Positions 1-11,237 of a stretch of DNA of 64,000 bases are shown here, piece by piece. The stretch is from Calvatia gigantea (Eukaryota > Basidiomycota > Agaricomycetes > Agaricales > Lycoperdaceae): NCBI GenBank assembly GCA_025093985.1, contig JACAAK010000010.1:273501-337500 (forward strand), in the 5' to 3' direction. The notes beneath the pieces were generated by a model that worked only from the letters and a program-made list of their open reading frames with translations, made no database searches and was not told the origin of the DNA. The position numbers and the translations under genes are program-made. Within the stretch, counting starts at the first letter, position 1. Every line of letters begins with the position of its first letter.

Positions 1-462
1 AACATCCATACCAATCAACCATCAAAAAAGCTAGGCCAGAAAAGGTATGGGCCTTTCCGCATTAAGGAGAAAATAGGGGAAGCGGCATATCGGCTAGCAC
101 TACCAGAAGGATGGGCCATCCATGATGTATTCAACGAACAGCTGTTAACCCCGGCACAGAAAGTGTTATTCCCCAGTCAGAAAGCAGTGCCAGTGCCCGA
201 ACCAGTGATCATCAACAACAAAGAAGAATACGAAGTACAGGAAGTCCGAGGAAAACGACGAAAAGGAAGGGGATACCAATTCCTCGTACATTGGAAAGGG
301 TACAGCAACGAAGAAGATATGTGGACAGCGGAGTCACATCTACAAAACGCCCAAGACGCAATAGCAGAATACCATAAAAGGCATCCGGAGGATACCTATA
401 AAAAGAGGGGCAAGAAACCCAAAAAATCACCAACCAAGTCAACCCCCAGACAAAAGCACTAG
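1..462 (+). CDS. Ty3/gypsy pol, C-terminal end with chromodomain (element A, cut by window edge)
   Basis: The frame is open from the first base and ends at the stop at 460-462; only the last 153 codons of a Pol polyprotein are in the window. The first part is the tail of the integrase (motif KKLGQKRYGPF), which sits after the catalytic core in chromoviruses. From about 226 to 390 the protein matches a chromodomain: EYEVQEV, then FLVHWKGYS, then W at the end of the strand. Chromodomains of this class steer integration to heterochromatin (family knowledge). The same domain order is seen in the decayed minus-strand element B beginning at 1782, whose protein is clearly related, so A and B are one family. 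The 5' end of A lies outside the window. Confidence 0.93.
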   Translation, partial: NIHTNQPSKKLGQKRYGPFRIKEKIGEAAYRLALPEGWAIHDVFNEQLLTPAQKVLFPSQKAVPVPEPVIINNKEEYEVQEVRGKRRKGRGYQFLVHWKGYSNEEDMWTAESHLQNAQDAIAEYHKRHPEDTYKKRGKKPKKSPTKSTPRQKH

Positions 463-468
463 TCAAAC

Positions 469-1455
469 ATGTCCTTCCAAGCCAACCGCATCTCTATCAA
501 CTCTCTCGTTCACCCCAACCCGACCACAATCTCCTCCGTTCCCTTCCCAAAGCCAGGCGACAGCCAAGCACCCGCACCTCAAGGAACCCGCTATAACCTC
601 ACCACTACCCCGTCCCCCGCACAAGGACTCCTTGAAACCCTTCTCAAAGACGTCAACGATGCCACAAACGATGAAATCGAAACAATCACAGCTCAAAACA
701 AACGACTTGCAGCAAATCGTCACATCACCCTCGCCACTGCCTGCATCACCTTCGCAGATATGTATGCCGGATTTGCCAACGCATCATCCTCCACAAACCA
801 ACACATTCCTGCCATCTTCTGTGCACTGGAACTATCCACCCTTACACCCAACAAACAAAGCCGTGTTCACATTCTCCAGAGCCGTGTTGACCTCGCCCTA
901 GAGGTATTCAAACACCTCGATATCACCGACATCTTCCTAGAACTTGCAGACATAGCCATGAATTTACTAGGACGCGACAAAACCACAGAAGACCCAGACA
1001 TCGATCGGCTCGTCACACGTATCGGTATCACCCTCACCGACCTACACACCACCATCCGTCCCCCACCAGCTAAACGTGCTGACATGCCCATGAATGAAGA
1101 AACCACTGTCTCAATGAAGGAGGAAGTCAACGCACTCCGACGGTTCATAAAAACCATTACCCCACCACAGCTCGTATCGGTTTTTGTCCCACCCACAAGA
1201 TTCCGCACTGTGTTACCAGGTCAAGAAAAGGACCAACATTATTGGAAAACGATAGTCAAGAGTTACTGGGACAACTCAACAATTACCGAGTTCCCCTTCA
1301 ACGGAGTCCCAGTCCCTATCTGCCAAGATGGCCACAGCCACTTACCCGTCTTCTTCGCACGTTCCAACAAAGGAAAGTACCTCATCAGAGCCACCAAGAA
1401 AGCCCTCACCGCAGCCGTAGTCAATGGAGAGTTTGACGAACTTCCTGAGGCATGA
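469..1455 (+). CDS. Unrecognised third ORF of element A, between pol and the 3' LTR
   Basis: A 328-codon open frame starts only 6 nt after the pol stop, on the same strand, and ends 18 nt before the LTR. I recognise no domain: there is no zinc knuckle, no membrane segment and no signal peptide, so it does not look like an envelope protein. The N-terminal 60 residues are Pro/Ser/Thr-rich, the middle (about 65-200) is predicted helical with regular Leu/Ile, and the C-terminal third has aromatic and basic residues (YWKTIVKSYWDN). Spacing to pol suggests expression by termination-reinitiation from the same mRNA (inference). The frame is intact while the related element B is full of stops, so A is the younger copy. 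Function unknown. Confidence 0.7.
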   Translation: MSFQANRISINSLVHPNPTTISSVPFPKPGDSQAPAPQGTRYNLTTTPSPAQGLLETLLKDVNDATNDEIETITAQNKRLAANRHITLATACITFADMYAGFANASSSTNQHIPAIFCALELSTLTPNKQSRVHILQSRVDLALEVFKHLDITDIFLELADIAMNLLGRDKTTEDPDIDRLVTRIGITLTDLHTTIRPPPAKRADMPMNEETTVSMKEEVNALRRFIKTITPPQLVSVFVPPTRFRTVLPGQEKDQHYWKTIVKSYWDNSTITEFPFNGVPVPICQDGHSHLPVFFARSNKGKYLIRATKKALTAAVVNGEFDELPEA

Positions 1456-1473
1456 AGTCTAACCGGAGGGTAT

Positions 1474-1781
1474 TGTTATGAGCTTCTCACCGATCATAAC
1501 GAGTTCCGTACTATTCTGCATTCCTATGTCCTCTCATACCTGTTTGATCTATTCTAGTCCAGCGTTCCCCGAGATATGACTCATACCAACTACTATGCCT
1601 TAGTCGGATGTTTCACATAGTTACTCCATCCATTCAACCGGATGACCTTAGACGTATTTAAGCGTATATACACCCAACTGTATTCAGTACGCTTAACTAC
1701 CTTCTGTTCTCTTTCCCTTACTCGCCCTCAAGACTTAGCCAGAGCTGCAACCTGAGGTCTAAACCGACTAAGGTCATAACA
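1474..1781 (+). repeat. 3' LTR of element A (308 bp)
   Basis: The segment begins TGTTATGA and ends TCATAACA, an 8-bp terminal inverted repeat with the TG...CA ends usual for LTRs. A purine-rich tract (ACCGGAGGG, 1462-1470) lies just upstream as a polypurine primer site. A diverged copy in the opposite orientation is the 5' LTR of element B at 13464-13766. Directly after 1781 the sequence becomes element B pol on the minus strand, so element A is inserted into B. The expected 5-bp target duplicate would be TCATT (1782-1786); its partner is left of the window. Confidence 0.88.
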
Positions 1782-4230
1782 TCATTGAATACATCATGGA
1801 TGGCCCATCCTTCTGGTAAGGCAAGCTGATATGCCACTTCTCTTATCCTTTCCTTAATTTGGAAAGGTCCATACCTTTTTTGGCCTAGTTTCTTTGATGG
1901 CTGATTGGTATGAACATTTGTGTTTTCCAGCCACACTTCATCACCAATTTGGTACTGCTTTATGTACAACTTGCTGCTATCATGTGTCTGTTTCATCTTT
2001 TCTTGATAAGATCATAATACCGCCACAGAGTTGTCTCTTGCGTTTCGAAGTTGTTTCAGAAACTCCATGCTACTAGGGTTGTTCATTGTTCTGTGGTCCT
2101 TTCCTTTCCAGGGGTGTCATCCATAATTGAGATAGAAAGGTGTCTCCTGTATTCCGCTATGTTTCTTGTCATTGTATTGGAATTCGGCCATAGGCAACCA
2201 ATTCACCCAATTGTTTTGTTCATAGTTGCAGTATAGTTGTAGGTACGTTTCAACTTCTCAGTTGATTCTCTCTGTTTGCCTGTCTATTTGGGGGTGGTAA
2301 GCCATTGATAGGGTTTGTTCTATCTCTAATCCCTTGAACAGTTCTCCAGTGAATTCTGATGCAAACTGTAGTCCTTGGTTGCTGAGGACTTTCTGTGGTA
2401 CCCCATGTAATTTCCATATTTTGTTCCTGTAAAACTGCTATTTCCTTTGAGGAGATATCTGTTCTTGTTGCCATGAGCCATATCATTTTTGAGAACTGGT
2501 TGACAATTACTAGAATAGCGTCTTTTCCTTCTGATTCTGGCAATGGTCCAATGAGGTTGATGCTTATCTCCTCCCATGGCTCATTGGGTATAGAGAGTGG
2601 ATGCAACAGTGTTTTCAATGGTGCTATGCATGGCTTGTTTCTTTGGCAGTTCTAGCATCCCTTGACATACTTCTTGGCATCATTTTGTATTGTTGGCCAC
2701 CAGTAGTCCCTAGTGATCAACTTGATCATCCTGTGTTGTCCTGGGTGTCCCACATCTGGTGCATTGTGATATTGTTGTAGTATCTCTTCTTGGAGAGCAG
2801 GATCGGGTGGTATGTATATGCTAGCTCCTTTGTAGATAACTCCATTGTGTTCTGAGATATCAGACTCTTCTTTTAAAAGTCCTGAGGTGATGTTTATCTC
2901 TCTTTGGTCATTCACTTTTATCCAGTCCATGAATGTCAGTCTAATGAATAGTTCTGCACAGAGCAGAATGGTCTCTTCAGAACTTTCTTCATCCCTTGGT
3001 TTGTCCTGTAACCAACTTTCTCGGATCATAGTGACTAGTTTGTCATCTTCTTGATCTGGCTCTTGGTAAATTCTGGATAGTAGGTCTGCTTTTGTGTTTG
3101 TCTTTCCTAGCACATGTCACAGGATGAAGTTGTAGTCCTATAGTCTCAGGTACCATCTCACTTGTCATCCATTGAGTTTTTGTGGTTTTCTATAGTACTT
3201 GAGATTTTCATGGTCTGTCCAGATTTTGAATTTTTCTTCAGCATCTAATAAATAGTGTCACCATTCTTTTAGTGTGTGAACAATGGCCAATAATTCCTTG
3301 TTGTAAATTTCATAGTTTTGTTCTGCTGGGGAGAGCATACATGATGTGAATGCAATTGGGTGCCATTTTTTGTCTTGTTCCTGTGATAGCACCCCTCCTA
3401 ATGCATAGTTTGAGGCGTCAACTTCTACTCAGAATTGTCCTTTCCTTTGGGGCAACATCAAGGTAAGTTCTTCAGTGATTTGTTGTTTCAGTTTGTCAAA
3501 TGCTGATTGGTATTCTTCTTTCCAGTCCTATTCCATAGCTCCTTTGAGCTGGTTTAGAGGGCCCACAATTTTGCTGAAATCTTTTATGAATCATTGGTAA
3601 TAATTGGTGAAACCTAAGAAGTGTTCCACTCCTTTCTTGTTTTTAGGTTTAGGCCAGTCCTATACTGACTTGACTTTTTCTTCTTCCATTTCGATATGTC
3701 CATGTCCTATTTTTACTCCTAGCATTGGAATTTCTTCGGTGTTGAATATACATTTTGATCATTTGAAACAGAGATTGTATTCTGCCACTTATTTCAGGAA
3801 TTGCACCATTCGTTCTTTCAGTTGTTCTTTGGTGTCTCCTGGGATCATGAAGTCATCCATGTAGTTTACAATGTCTCCATTTTGCAGTAGGTCTCAGAAG
3901 ATGCTCATCATCATCCTGGAGAATGTCCCAGGCAAGTTGCTTAACCCAAAATACATTACGGTTGGCTTGAATAGTCCTTTATTGGTCAAGAAGGCTGCTT
4001 TCCATTCATCTCCTTCCTTGATTCTGATGTTGTTGTATTCCCAGATGATGTCAAGCTTGTTGAAGTATTTCACTTTTCCCAATTTGTCAATTACTTCTCC
4101 AATTCTGGGTAGTGGTGTTTTGTCTTTTACTACCACACTGTTTAACTGTCTGTAGTCTTGGATCAGTCATTTTGAACCATCTTTCTTTGGAATGAAGAAG
4201 GTGAGGGCTACATATGGGGATTTTGATGGC
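1782..4230 (-). pseudogene. Element B pol, reverse transcriptase, RNase H and integrase segment
   Basis: Leftwards from 4230 the reading gives PSKSPYVAL and FIPKKDGSK (reverse transcriptase entry), then a stop, the YMDD catalytic box near 3860, RNase H with [14 protein letters not shown] near 3410, and integrase with an HHCC zinc site (3113-2652) and core residues in 2618-2250. At least ten in-frame stops and one frameshift near 2430 (integrase core) break it. It ends at 1782 within the sequence matching FNEQ of element A, where A is inserted. Frame conservation despite many stops indicates point decay rather than rearrangement. Confidence 0.85.
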
Positions 4231-4235
4231 CATAT

Positions 4236-4583
4236 TGTAAGAGCAACCCGCGGTCCGAGCAGCTCAGGGACGCGAGGCTCTTGCAAGGCAGGCGAGGTCA
4301 GCCAAGCGAGTGACTGTGGGGGAATTCTTAGTTGTATTACAATCGTGTGTACAGACTACATACCTGCAGGGGAATCCTTAGAGAATTGGATAAGGGTCCC
4401 CTGCAGGTGTACAGGTTGATATATACTACTCTACTGTCCATTGTCTTATTGTTTCATTATGTACATAAGTCCATCATTGTCCGTCGGGATCTCCAGTTGG
4501 TATCTATGTCCATGTGGCTGAGTGCGGGTGACAGTGTCGGGTTGTGGGATGGTCCGGGAGAGCTGTCGGGGGTTGCCCTGACA
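4236..4583 (-). repeat. 3' LTR of element N (348 bp)
   Basis: The + strand reads TGTAAG...CTGACA; the copy at 9787-11461 is nearly identical once the Tc1 transposon is removed. On the element's strand a TATATA box lies near 4420. The LTR contains a strong inverted repeat, CCTGCAGGGGA (4363-4373) and TCCCCTGCAGG (4397-4407), which would fold into an 11-bp stem in the RNA. The purine run just outside it, on the minus strand at 4584-4600, is the polypurine tract. Confidence 0.9.
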
Positions 4584-7500
4584 TCCACCCCCCCTCCAAA
4601 ATCGCAGCATCTCAATGCGTGGTGTTGGATTGGTTGGAAGGGAAGTGAGCTGAAGGTAAGTGCGCGGATGAGGTGGGGGGCACCAGGCTGTTTGCGGTAG
4701 AACTCCTGGACTAGTTCCGGGGTGTGGACTCCATCGGCTGGCTCCCACGAGTTGTGTTCCGTTCCGAAGCCTTTCCACTTGATGAGATATTGAAGTTGTC
4801 TTCGGTGGACGTGGCTGTTAAGGACTTCTTCAACCTCCCATTCCTCTTCTTCGTTGATGATGATGGGATTAGGTGGGGGTTTCGCACGGCGGTTCTCAAT
4901 CGGATCGGGTGGTGTGGGCATGAGTTTGACGACGTTGAAAACTGGGTGGAGGCGCTGCATGGAGCAGGGGAGGCGGAGACGGTAGGCATTAGCATTGACC
5001 TGCTTGTCTATGACATACGGTCTGAGGCGTTGGTGAGAAAGTTTCCTTGATGGGCAGGTGGTCTGTATGTCGTCCGCTTCGAGGTAGACTTTGTCGCCTG
5101 GCTTGTACGCAGGTGTGGGTGTACGTCGTTGGTTGTAGTAGTGGGTCATGTCGTCTTTCGCCTTAACCAGTGTGGATTTGGCTTCCTCAAGTGTCGACTC
5201 CATTCGCTTCGTAAACTTGTTAACTGATTCGATGTTTGAGGGTGGCTGACGTGGCTTGAATCCCATGTGCGGGTGATGTCCAGTGTCTAAGAGGAAGGGG
5301 GAGTGTTGGGTGGAAGCATGGACGTGGTTGTTGTGTTGGAATTCTGCAAGTGGGAGGAGATCATGCCAGTCATTCTGTCATTCGTTTATGAAGAGGCGGA
5401 GGTACTGATCAAGTTCCTGGTTCACCCGCTCTGTCTGCCCATCAGTCTGTGGGTGCTAGGCAGTTGAGGTGGCCATCTTGATTCCTAAGAGTCAGTAAAG
5501 CTCTTTTGTGAACGTAGCGACGAATTGTGGTCCACGATCCGAAACGACAGCATTGGGGAGCCCATGGAGTTTCCAGACGTTGTGGAGGAAGAGCCACGCT
5601 GCGCCTTCAGCCGAGACAGTGGTGTGGGTTGGGATGAAGTGGGCTCGTTTAGAGACGGAGTCTACCACTGTCATGACAGCATCGTAGCCTGCGGATTCCG
5701 GGAGTTCAACTACAAAATCTACACTGAGCGTGTCCCAGCGGGTTTCAGGGATAGGGAGCAGGTGGAGTTCTCCTTGCGGTGGGCGGCAGATGGGCTTGGT
5801 GTGCAAGCAGAGGTCGTAGGTAGAGACATACTGACCAATGTATCGAGCCATCTGGGGCCACCAGTAGTTGCGGGAGACGAGTTCTAGCGTTTTCCATCAT
5901 CCAGCATGTCCTGCGATCTTCGTGTCATGGTGGAGAGCCACTATCCTTCGCCTAAGATCAGAGCCCGTTGGGATGTAGATCTTTCCTCGGAACAGGAGTA
6001 GACCATCCTGCTCTGCCCATTCTGCGCTCCTCACAGTCTTGGTCGAGGACTGCCTAAGTTCCCGTGCAGCTTTAGCAACTGCTTCCTCTTGTTCACCTGC
6101 GTGGTTTCCAGAGCGGATGTCCTTCAACAGGAGCTGCTCCTCTCCTTCCATCGAAATCCCTTTGAGTGTGCAGATGGCGAAGAGACTGTCAGGAAGGAGG
6201 GTGATGTTCTCGTTGTCATGGGCTCCTGTGCCATGGTCAGCTCTGCGGGAGAGTGCGTCGGGTTTCCCCATGGTGCGGCCGGGACGGTAGTGCAAGCAGA
6301 AATCGAAGTGAGATAGTACAAGAGACCAGCGGGCTTGGCGACGGTTGAGTTTCTTGGTGGACATGAAGTATTCTAGATTCTTGTGGTCCGTCCAGATCTC
6401 GATTTGGTGATGCGCACCCTCGAGGAAGTGTCTCCACTCCTCTAGTGCTCGGATGATTGCCAGCATCTCCTTGTCGTGGATCTCGTAATTTCGTTCGACT
6501 GTTATGAGGGATTTCGAGTAGAATGCTACTGGATGCCATTGGTCTGAGTCTGCCGCTTTCTGAGAGAGGACTGCACCCATCGCAAAGTCTGAGCTGTCCG
6601 CCTCGACACGGAAGGGAGCAGAGTCATCGGGTGAGAGGAGAATGGGGGAGGAGGTAACTGCATCCTTGAGTGCCTGGAAAGCCGCTTCTTCCGCAGTGCC
6701 CCATTTCCACTTGGTATCCATCTTGGTGAGGTCAAAGAGCGGGTGGGCTATGTGGGAGAAGTCACGGATGAAGTGGCGGTAGAAGTTGACGAACTCCAGA
6801 AATGCCTGTGTTTCTCCCACGTCGGCTGGAGCGGGCCAATCTCTTACCCCTGCGACCTTGACCGGGTCCATCTCTACACTGTTCTCCGATATGATGAGAC
6901 CGAGGTACTCAACGCGGGTCTTCTCGAACTCGCACTTTTCAGGTTTGAGGAAAAGCTGGTGCTGTTCAAGAATTTGCAAGACCTGGCAGGTGACCTCCCA
7001 GTGCTCTTCAGCAGTCTTTGTGAAGATCAGTATGTTGTCCATGTACACCACAACAACACCCTCCATAATGAGCTCGCAGAAGATGTCATTCATCATGGTT
7101 TGGAAGGTGGCAGGGCTGTTGGTGAGGCCAAAGAACATGACGAGTGGCTCAAATAGTCCACGATTCGTCTGGAACGCAGCTTTCCATTCATCACCCAGCT
7201 TAATCTGCACATTGTTGAATCCCCAGCGAACGTCCAGTTTGGTGAAGTACTTGGCTCTGCGAAGTTGTGCGACAAGTTCGGATATGAGCGGAAGAGGGTA
7301 CTTGTTCTTCACTGTAAGGGCGTTGAGAGCACGGTAGTCCTAAACAAGGCAGAGGGATCCATCCTTCTTCTTGATGAAGAAGACAGGTGAAGCCATAGGG
7401 GATTTAGAGGGGCGGATGTGGCCGGACGAGAGGTTCTTCTGGATGAACTCGTCTAACTGAGACTGCTCAGCAGGTGAGAGCAGATATACCTTGCAGCCCT

Positions 7501-8287
7501 TTGGGTCAGCACCTGGGATGAGCTCAATCATATGGTCCCACGGTCGATGCTCAGGTAGGGTGTTGAAGGACTCCTTGGCGAACACAGCTTCAAACTCGTG
7601 GAGGTAGGGGGGGACGATTTCTCTAAACCCGGCAGGGGAGTCAAATAATTGGGAGTTGTGGTGGAAGGCCTCAGCTAGCCGTTGGGACGTAGTACCTGTT
7701 GCACGAATCTCTTCCAGACAGAGGAGGAGGTTGATAGCGAAGATGCGATCATCATCCTCATAGAGATCCATGGGAACGGGTAGCAGGGTGGGTGAATCAT
7801 CCTCTTCCTCCATGTCTTCTACACAGGCAGGAAAAGAGCCCAAGGTACAGGCGCAGATGCAGCGGGTTTAGAGGTGGCGGGCACGGGCCTCGGCTTTGGC
7901 TTCAATCTTGCACTCTTCACACTTGGATGGGCATCGGGACATTTTGACTTCACCCGTCTGCCAGTTGATGTCAGGGTTGTGTTGTTTGAGCCAAGTGTAT
8001 CCAAGGAGCAGGTTTTGGTGGCCAAGTCTGGTGACTGCGAGCAGAGAACATTCTGAGTGGTTGCGGTAGCGAAGGATAATGTCTACTACTTCGGTTATCC
8101 ATCCAGCCTCATTTTCTGATCCATCGACATTGTAGACCGCAAGTGGGCGAGAGAGTGTACGGGTGTTGAGTTTGTTGGCCCGCACATAGTCTCTGTCGAT
8201 AAAAGAGCCGGTTGCGCCACTGTCCACGAGAGCGTGTATGCTGCGGCATTCCGCTGTGTCTGTAGTCTCCAGTTCCACTTGTAGCAT
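4457..8287 (-). pseudogene. Element N pol (protease, RT, RNase H, integrase, chromodomain) with six stops
   Basis: One frame runs 8287-4457 (1,277 codons) with no frameshift and six in-frame stops at 7868, 7340, 5897, 5492, 5456 and 5378 (left base of each codon). Domains in order: protease with ALVDSGATGSF; reverse transcriptase with FFIKKKDGS and a catalytic box changed to YMDN; RNase H with EADSSDFAMGAVLS; integrase HHCC and core with VVSDRGPQF; chromodomain with EWEVEEVL and LIKWKGFG near 4830-4700. The reading passes into the LTR before stopping at 4457. Five of the six stops are where CGA, CAA or CAG would give the expected residue. Confidence 0.9.
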
Positions 8288-8490
8288 AAGCGAGGTCCTG
8301 CATTGATCTAGCGTGGCTATGACGGGTTTGAGTGGCAGGCGTTTTTCCCATTTAGGGCGGCGAGGCGTTGGGATTTTCTATAGTGCGGTTTTCAGTTCAG
8401 GTGCGGGTGAGGAGTTGTCTATTTGGTCTATGGGTAGCACACTGAACCTATTTACACTTTGCAGCAAGGGCGCACTTTTCACTCGCTGCT

Positions 8491-9615
8491 CTACAGAAAA
8501 TCCACTTCTTCCATGTTTTCAGCCGCTTCAGCCGAGTCCGCTGCTTCTCTCGCATCCTTCTTGGCTAAGAGTCTCATGAGGAGGTTATCCTCCTCTTCTG
8601 CAGTCAGGTGGCGGATGTCGTGTCTGAGGGGGCATTCAGATTTGACATGGCCAACCTTCTTGCAGTGGTAGCAGATGGGTGGGAGTGGAGCGGATTTGCG
8701 AGAGGCGTCTACCTCCATGGGTGTAGGGGCGCTAAGGGATGGTGTGGGCCAGACGGGTGGAGGCGGAGCAGTGACTGGTGGGAGTGGGAGGGAATGGAGG
8801 GGTTTTGGTTTGGGGAATGTCGGGTCAGAGTGGGTGGTGGCCTGGAAGGCGTTGTTGGCAGCCCTCGCCTGGTCGATGCGTTGGGCTGCGGCATACCAAC
8901 CTTCTACATCGTTGTCCCAGGGGCGTCCTGAGACCATGGTGGCTACCGCGTTTTGGATTGTCGGCCGAAGTCCATGGCGGAATTTGACAATCACCACCTT
9001 CAGGTCAGTGTACCCTGAGTCCACAATGAGGTTGCAGAAGTCATCAAGGTAGTCATTGATGTTTCGGTTGCCCTGGTGGTACCCTGTGCCCTCTAGGACA
9101 TTGACTGCCGTGGCTTTTGCATCCACAGGAAAGAAGTGTTTACAGAACTCAGTGGAAAAATCTTCCCAGCCGAGAAAGCGGGTTTGCCCTAGGTGTTGCT
9201 CTTCCCAATGCATTATGTTTTCAGCCCACTTTGCCGTGCGGCCACTTTTCATATACGACAACGCCCACAGGATCTGGGCGTCTTCATCTTCGAACTGATC
9301 CTTGCACAATCGAAGGTAGATGTGGCAGGAGTTCAGGAACGCGCGGCCTCTGGAGCAGTCTCCATCGAAGTCAGATGGGGTGGCTACCTTGGCCCAGGTG
9401 AATGTGGAGTGTGGCTGGGGTGGGGGAGCGGGAGTGTGGTTGGTGGAGGGTTGTGGAGTGTAGGGGGTGGAGGCGTTCGCAGCAGCCACTGTGCTGATCT
9501 GACCTTGTAAGGAGGAGAGTGTTTCATAGACTCTCAGTTCAGATGCCGCCTGACGATTTATCACCTCCTGCAGGCTATTCTGCAGCTGTGCGAGTATTTG
9601 TTCCAGGGGGGACAT
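8491..9615 (-). CDS. Element N gag
   Basis: Intact 374-codon frame from the ATG at 9615. The first 70 residues are Gln/Pro-rich, then the capsid-like retrotransposon gag domain (about 80-260, with ILWALSYMKSGRTAKWAENI), a Pro-rich linker, and a single CCHC zinc knuckle CYHCKKVGHVKSEC around residue 315-330. The frame is open without ATG up to about 9780 near the LTR, so the true start could be upstream or lost. It sits directly after the 5' LTR; pol lies in another frame 200 nt downstream. Gag would form the particle and bind the genomic RNA. It is open while pol is not. Confidence 0.85.
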   Translation of the reverse strand: MSPLEQILAQLQNSLQEVINRQAASELRVYETLSSLQGQISTVAAANASTPYTPQPSTNHTPAPPPQPHSTFTWAKVATPSDFDGDCSRGRAFLNSCHIYLRLCKDQFEDEDAQILWALSYMKSGRTAKWAENIMHWEEQHLGQTRFLGWEDFSTEFCKHFFPVDAKATAVNVLEGTGYHQGNRNINDYLDDFCNLIVDSGYTDLKVVIVKFRHGLRPTIQNAVATMVSGRPWDNDVEGWYAAAQRIDQARAANNAFQATTHSDPTFPKPKPLHSLPLPPVTAPPPPVWPTPSLSAPTPMEVDASRKSAPLPPICYHCKKVGHVKSECPLRHDIRHLTAEEEDNLLMRLLAKKDAREAADSAEAAENMEEVDFL

Positions 9616-9912
9616 ATTCTGCGCTGGCTGTGGTTGAACCTGCTGTGGTTGCGGTTGGGGCTGGTCCGATATGGGGGGCAGGTCAGGCGGGTAGAGACGG
9701 GGTCGGCTGATGGGGAGTGTTCGAGGGGAACTCCTCGGAGTTGTTCCCAGTGGACGACCAGATCTCTCATGAGATCTGATTCTTCTGTAAGGGCAACCTG
9801 CGGTCTGAGCGGCTCAGGGACGCAAGGCTCTTGCGAGGCAGGCGAGGTCGGCCGAGCGAGTGACTGTGGGGGAATCCTTAGTTGTATTACAATCGTGTGT
9901 ACAGACTACATA

Positions 9913-11237
9913 CAGTAAGGGACAAAACCGTTCCAATGTTTTGAACTTCTCAGAAGATCAGCTCATATCTCAAGGACTACTGTGGCTGTGCACTTCCTAA
10001 TTTAATTGTAGATAGTCCAGTATCTTATCTAATCATATGCAAAGTATGATTATGTAATCCTTTGTTTTAGGGGAGTTATTAATTAATTAATATTTTAAGT
10101 GCATTGGAACAGTTTTGTCCCTCTTGAAATTTATATACAAAATGGGTATTCTAGTACCTGGTATAAGCTCCCTTGGCCTGTAAAACTGCCTGGACCCTCC
10201 TAGGCATACTCTCTATCAGATTCTGACACACTTCTGGTTCTATGTCATCCCACTCCTTTTGTATCCTCTCCCATAGGGTATTCATGCTATCAGGAGGAGT
10301 ATCATACTCTCCCAGCTTATTCTTGAGGTGAGTCCAGAGATGTTCAATGGGATTAAGGTCTGGAGACTGTGGGGGCCATACCATAACCTCCAATTCAGAC
10401 TCATCTAGCCAGTTTGTAGCCTTTTTGCTCTTGTGTTTGGGGTCATTGTCCTGTTGGAAGACCATATCCTCCTCATTCTTCCCATACCACCTGATGCTCC
10501 TCTTTAGTTCATCCCCCAAAATTTGAACATAAAGGTCAGCATCCATCTTCCCTTCAATTTTAGTGGCAAACCCCACTCCATCCCACAGCATACAACCCCA
10601 GATCATCACATTTCCTCCACCAAACTTGACTGTTCCCTCAACCAATCTATCATTCAGCCCCTCTCCTGCCTTTTTCCATACCCAAACCCTTCTATCTGAT
10701 CCAAACCGATTGATTTTGGACTCATCTGTCCAAATAACCCTCTTCCAGTCCTCCAGGGTCCAGTTAACATGTGCTTCTGCCCACTCCAACCTTTTCCTCC
10801 TATGGACAGCAGTAAGTTTAGGTCGTTTCCGCTTGACTACAGCCTTCATTCCAGCTCCTCTGAGTGCCCTGCGCACTGTTTTGGTGGATACAGGCTGGGC
10901 AATAACATTTTGAAGTGATTTGGTGACTTGGGAGGCATTGTCAGCCTTGCGAGAGGTGATGAGGCGAACAGAATAGTGGATATCAGAGGGAGAAAGTTTA
11001 GATGGGCGGCCACCAACAGATTTGGAAAGTGTTGATCTATGTTTGGAGCGAATCCTAGAAATAGTACTGACTCCCAGACCAGTAATAGAAGCAATATGAT
11101 GAGCAGATTTCCCTTGGTCCAGGTAAGAGAGGACTCTATTGGTCTGAGTAGAGGAAAGAGAGCGCATATAGTTGTAAAGGTATAGTGGGGGAGTTAATTT
11201 GCACCTGAGAATAAGCACATCCATTTATACATCACCC
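9913..11237 (-). mobile_element. Tc1/mariner-type transposon inserted in the element N LTR
   Basis: The insert is flanked by TA (9911-9912 and 11238-11239), the target of this superfamily, with one extra A on the right. The left end begins CAGTAAGGGACAAAAC. I cannot find a matching inverted repeat at the right end; instead an inverted copy of 9918-9938 lies inside the element at 10102-10122 (one mismatch). The right end may therefore be truncated, or the ends have diverged. It codes for one transposase on the minus strand. Confidence 0.8.
10151..11224 (-). CDS. Tc1/mariner transposase, DD34E type
   Basis: Intact 357-codon frame. The N-terminal 120 residues hold two helix-turn-helix units (GKSAHHIASITGLGVSTISR, then a second after GGRPSKLS) with the GRPS linker typical of Tc1 transposases. 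The catalytic triad is D167 (VIWTDESK), D259 (FQQDNDPKH) and E294 (SPDLNPIEHLW), with 34 residues between the last two, that is DD34E. The enzyme cuts and pastes DNA at TA. The ATG at 11224 is only 14 nt from the element end; the Met at codon 20 (11167) is an equally good start and would leave room for a terminal repeat. No stop or frameshift, unlike its host element. Confidence 0.93.
   Translation of the reverse strand: MDVLILRCKLTPPLYLYNYMRSLSSTQTNRVLSYLDQGKSAHHIASITGLGVSTISRIRSKHRSTLSKSVGGRPSKLSPSDIHYSVRLITSRKADNASQVTKSLQNVIAQPVSTKTVRRALRGAGMKAVVKRKRPKLTAVHRRKRLEWAEAHVNWTLEDWKRVIWTDESKINRFGSDRRVWVWKKAGEGLNDRLVEGTVKFGGGNVMIWGCMLWDGVGFATKIEGKMDADLYVQILGDELKRSIRWYGKNEEDMVFQQDNDPKHKSKKATNWLDESELEVMVWPPQSPDLNPIEHLWTHLKNKLGEYDTPPDSMNTLWERIQKEWDDIEPEVCQNLIESMPRRVQAVLQAKGAYTRY

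Noticed and set aside
4457..4830. The reading of element N pol through its 3' LTR as part of the protein
   Set aside because: After the chromodomain the reading simply continues into LTR sequence until the first stop; the LTR codons are also present at the other end without pol.
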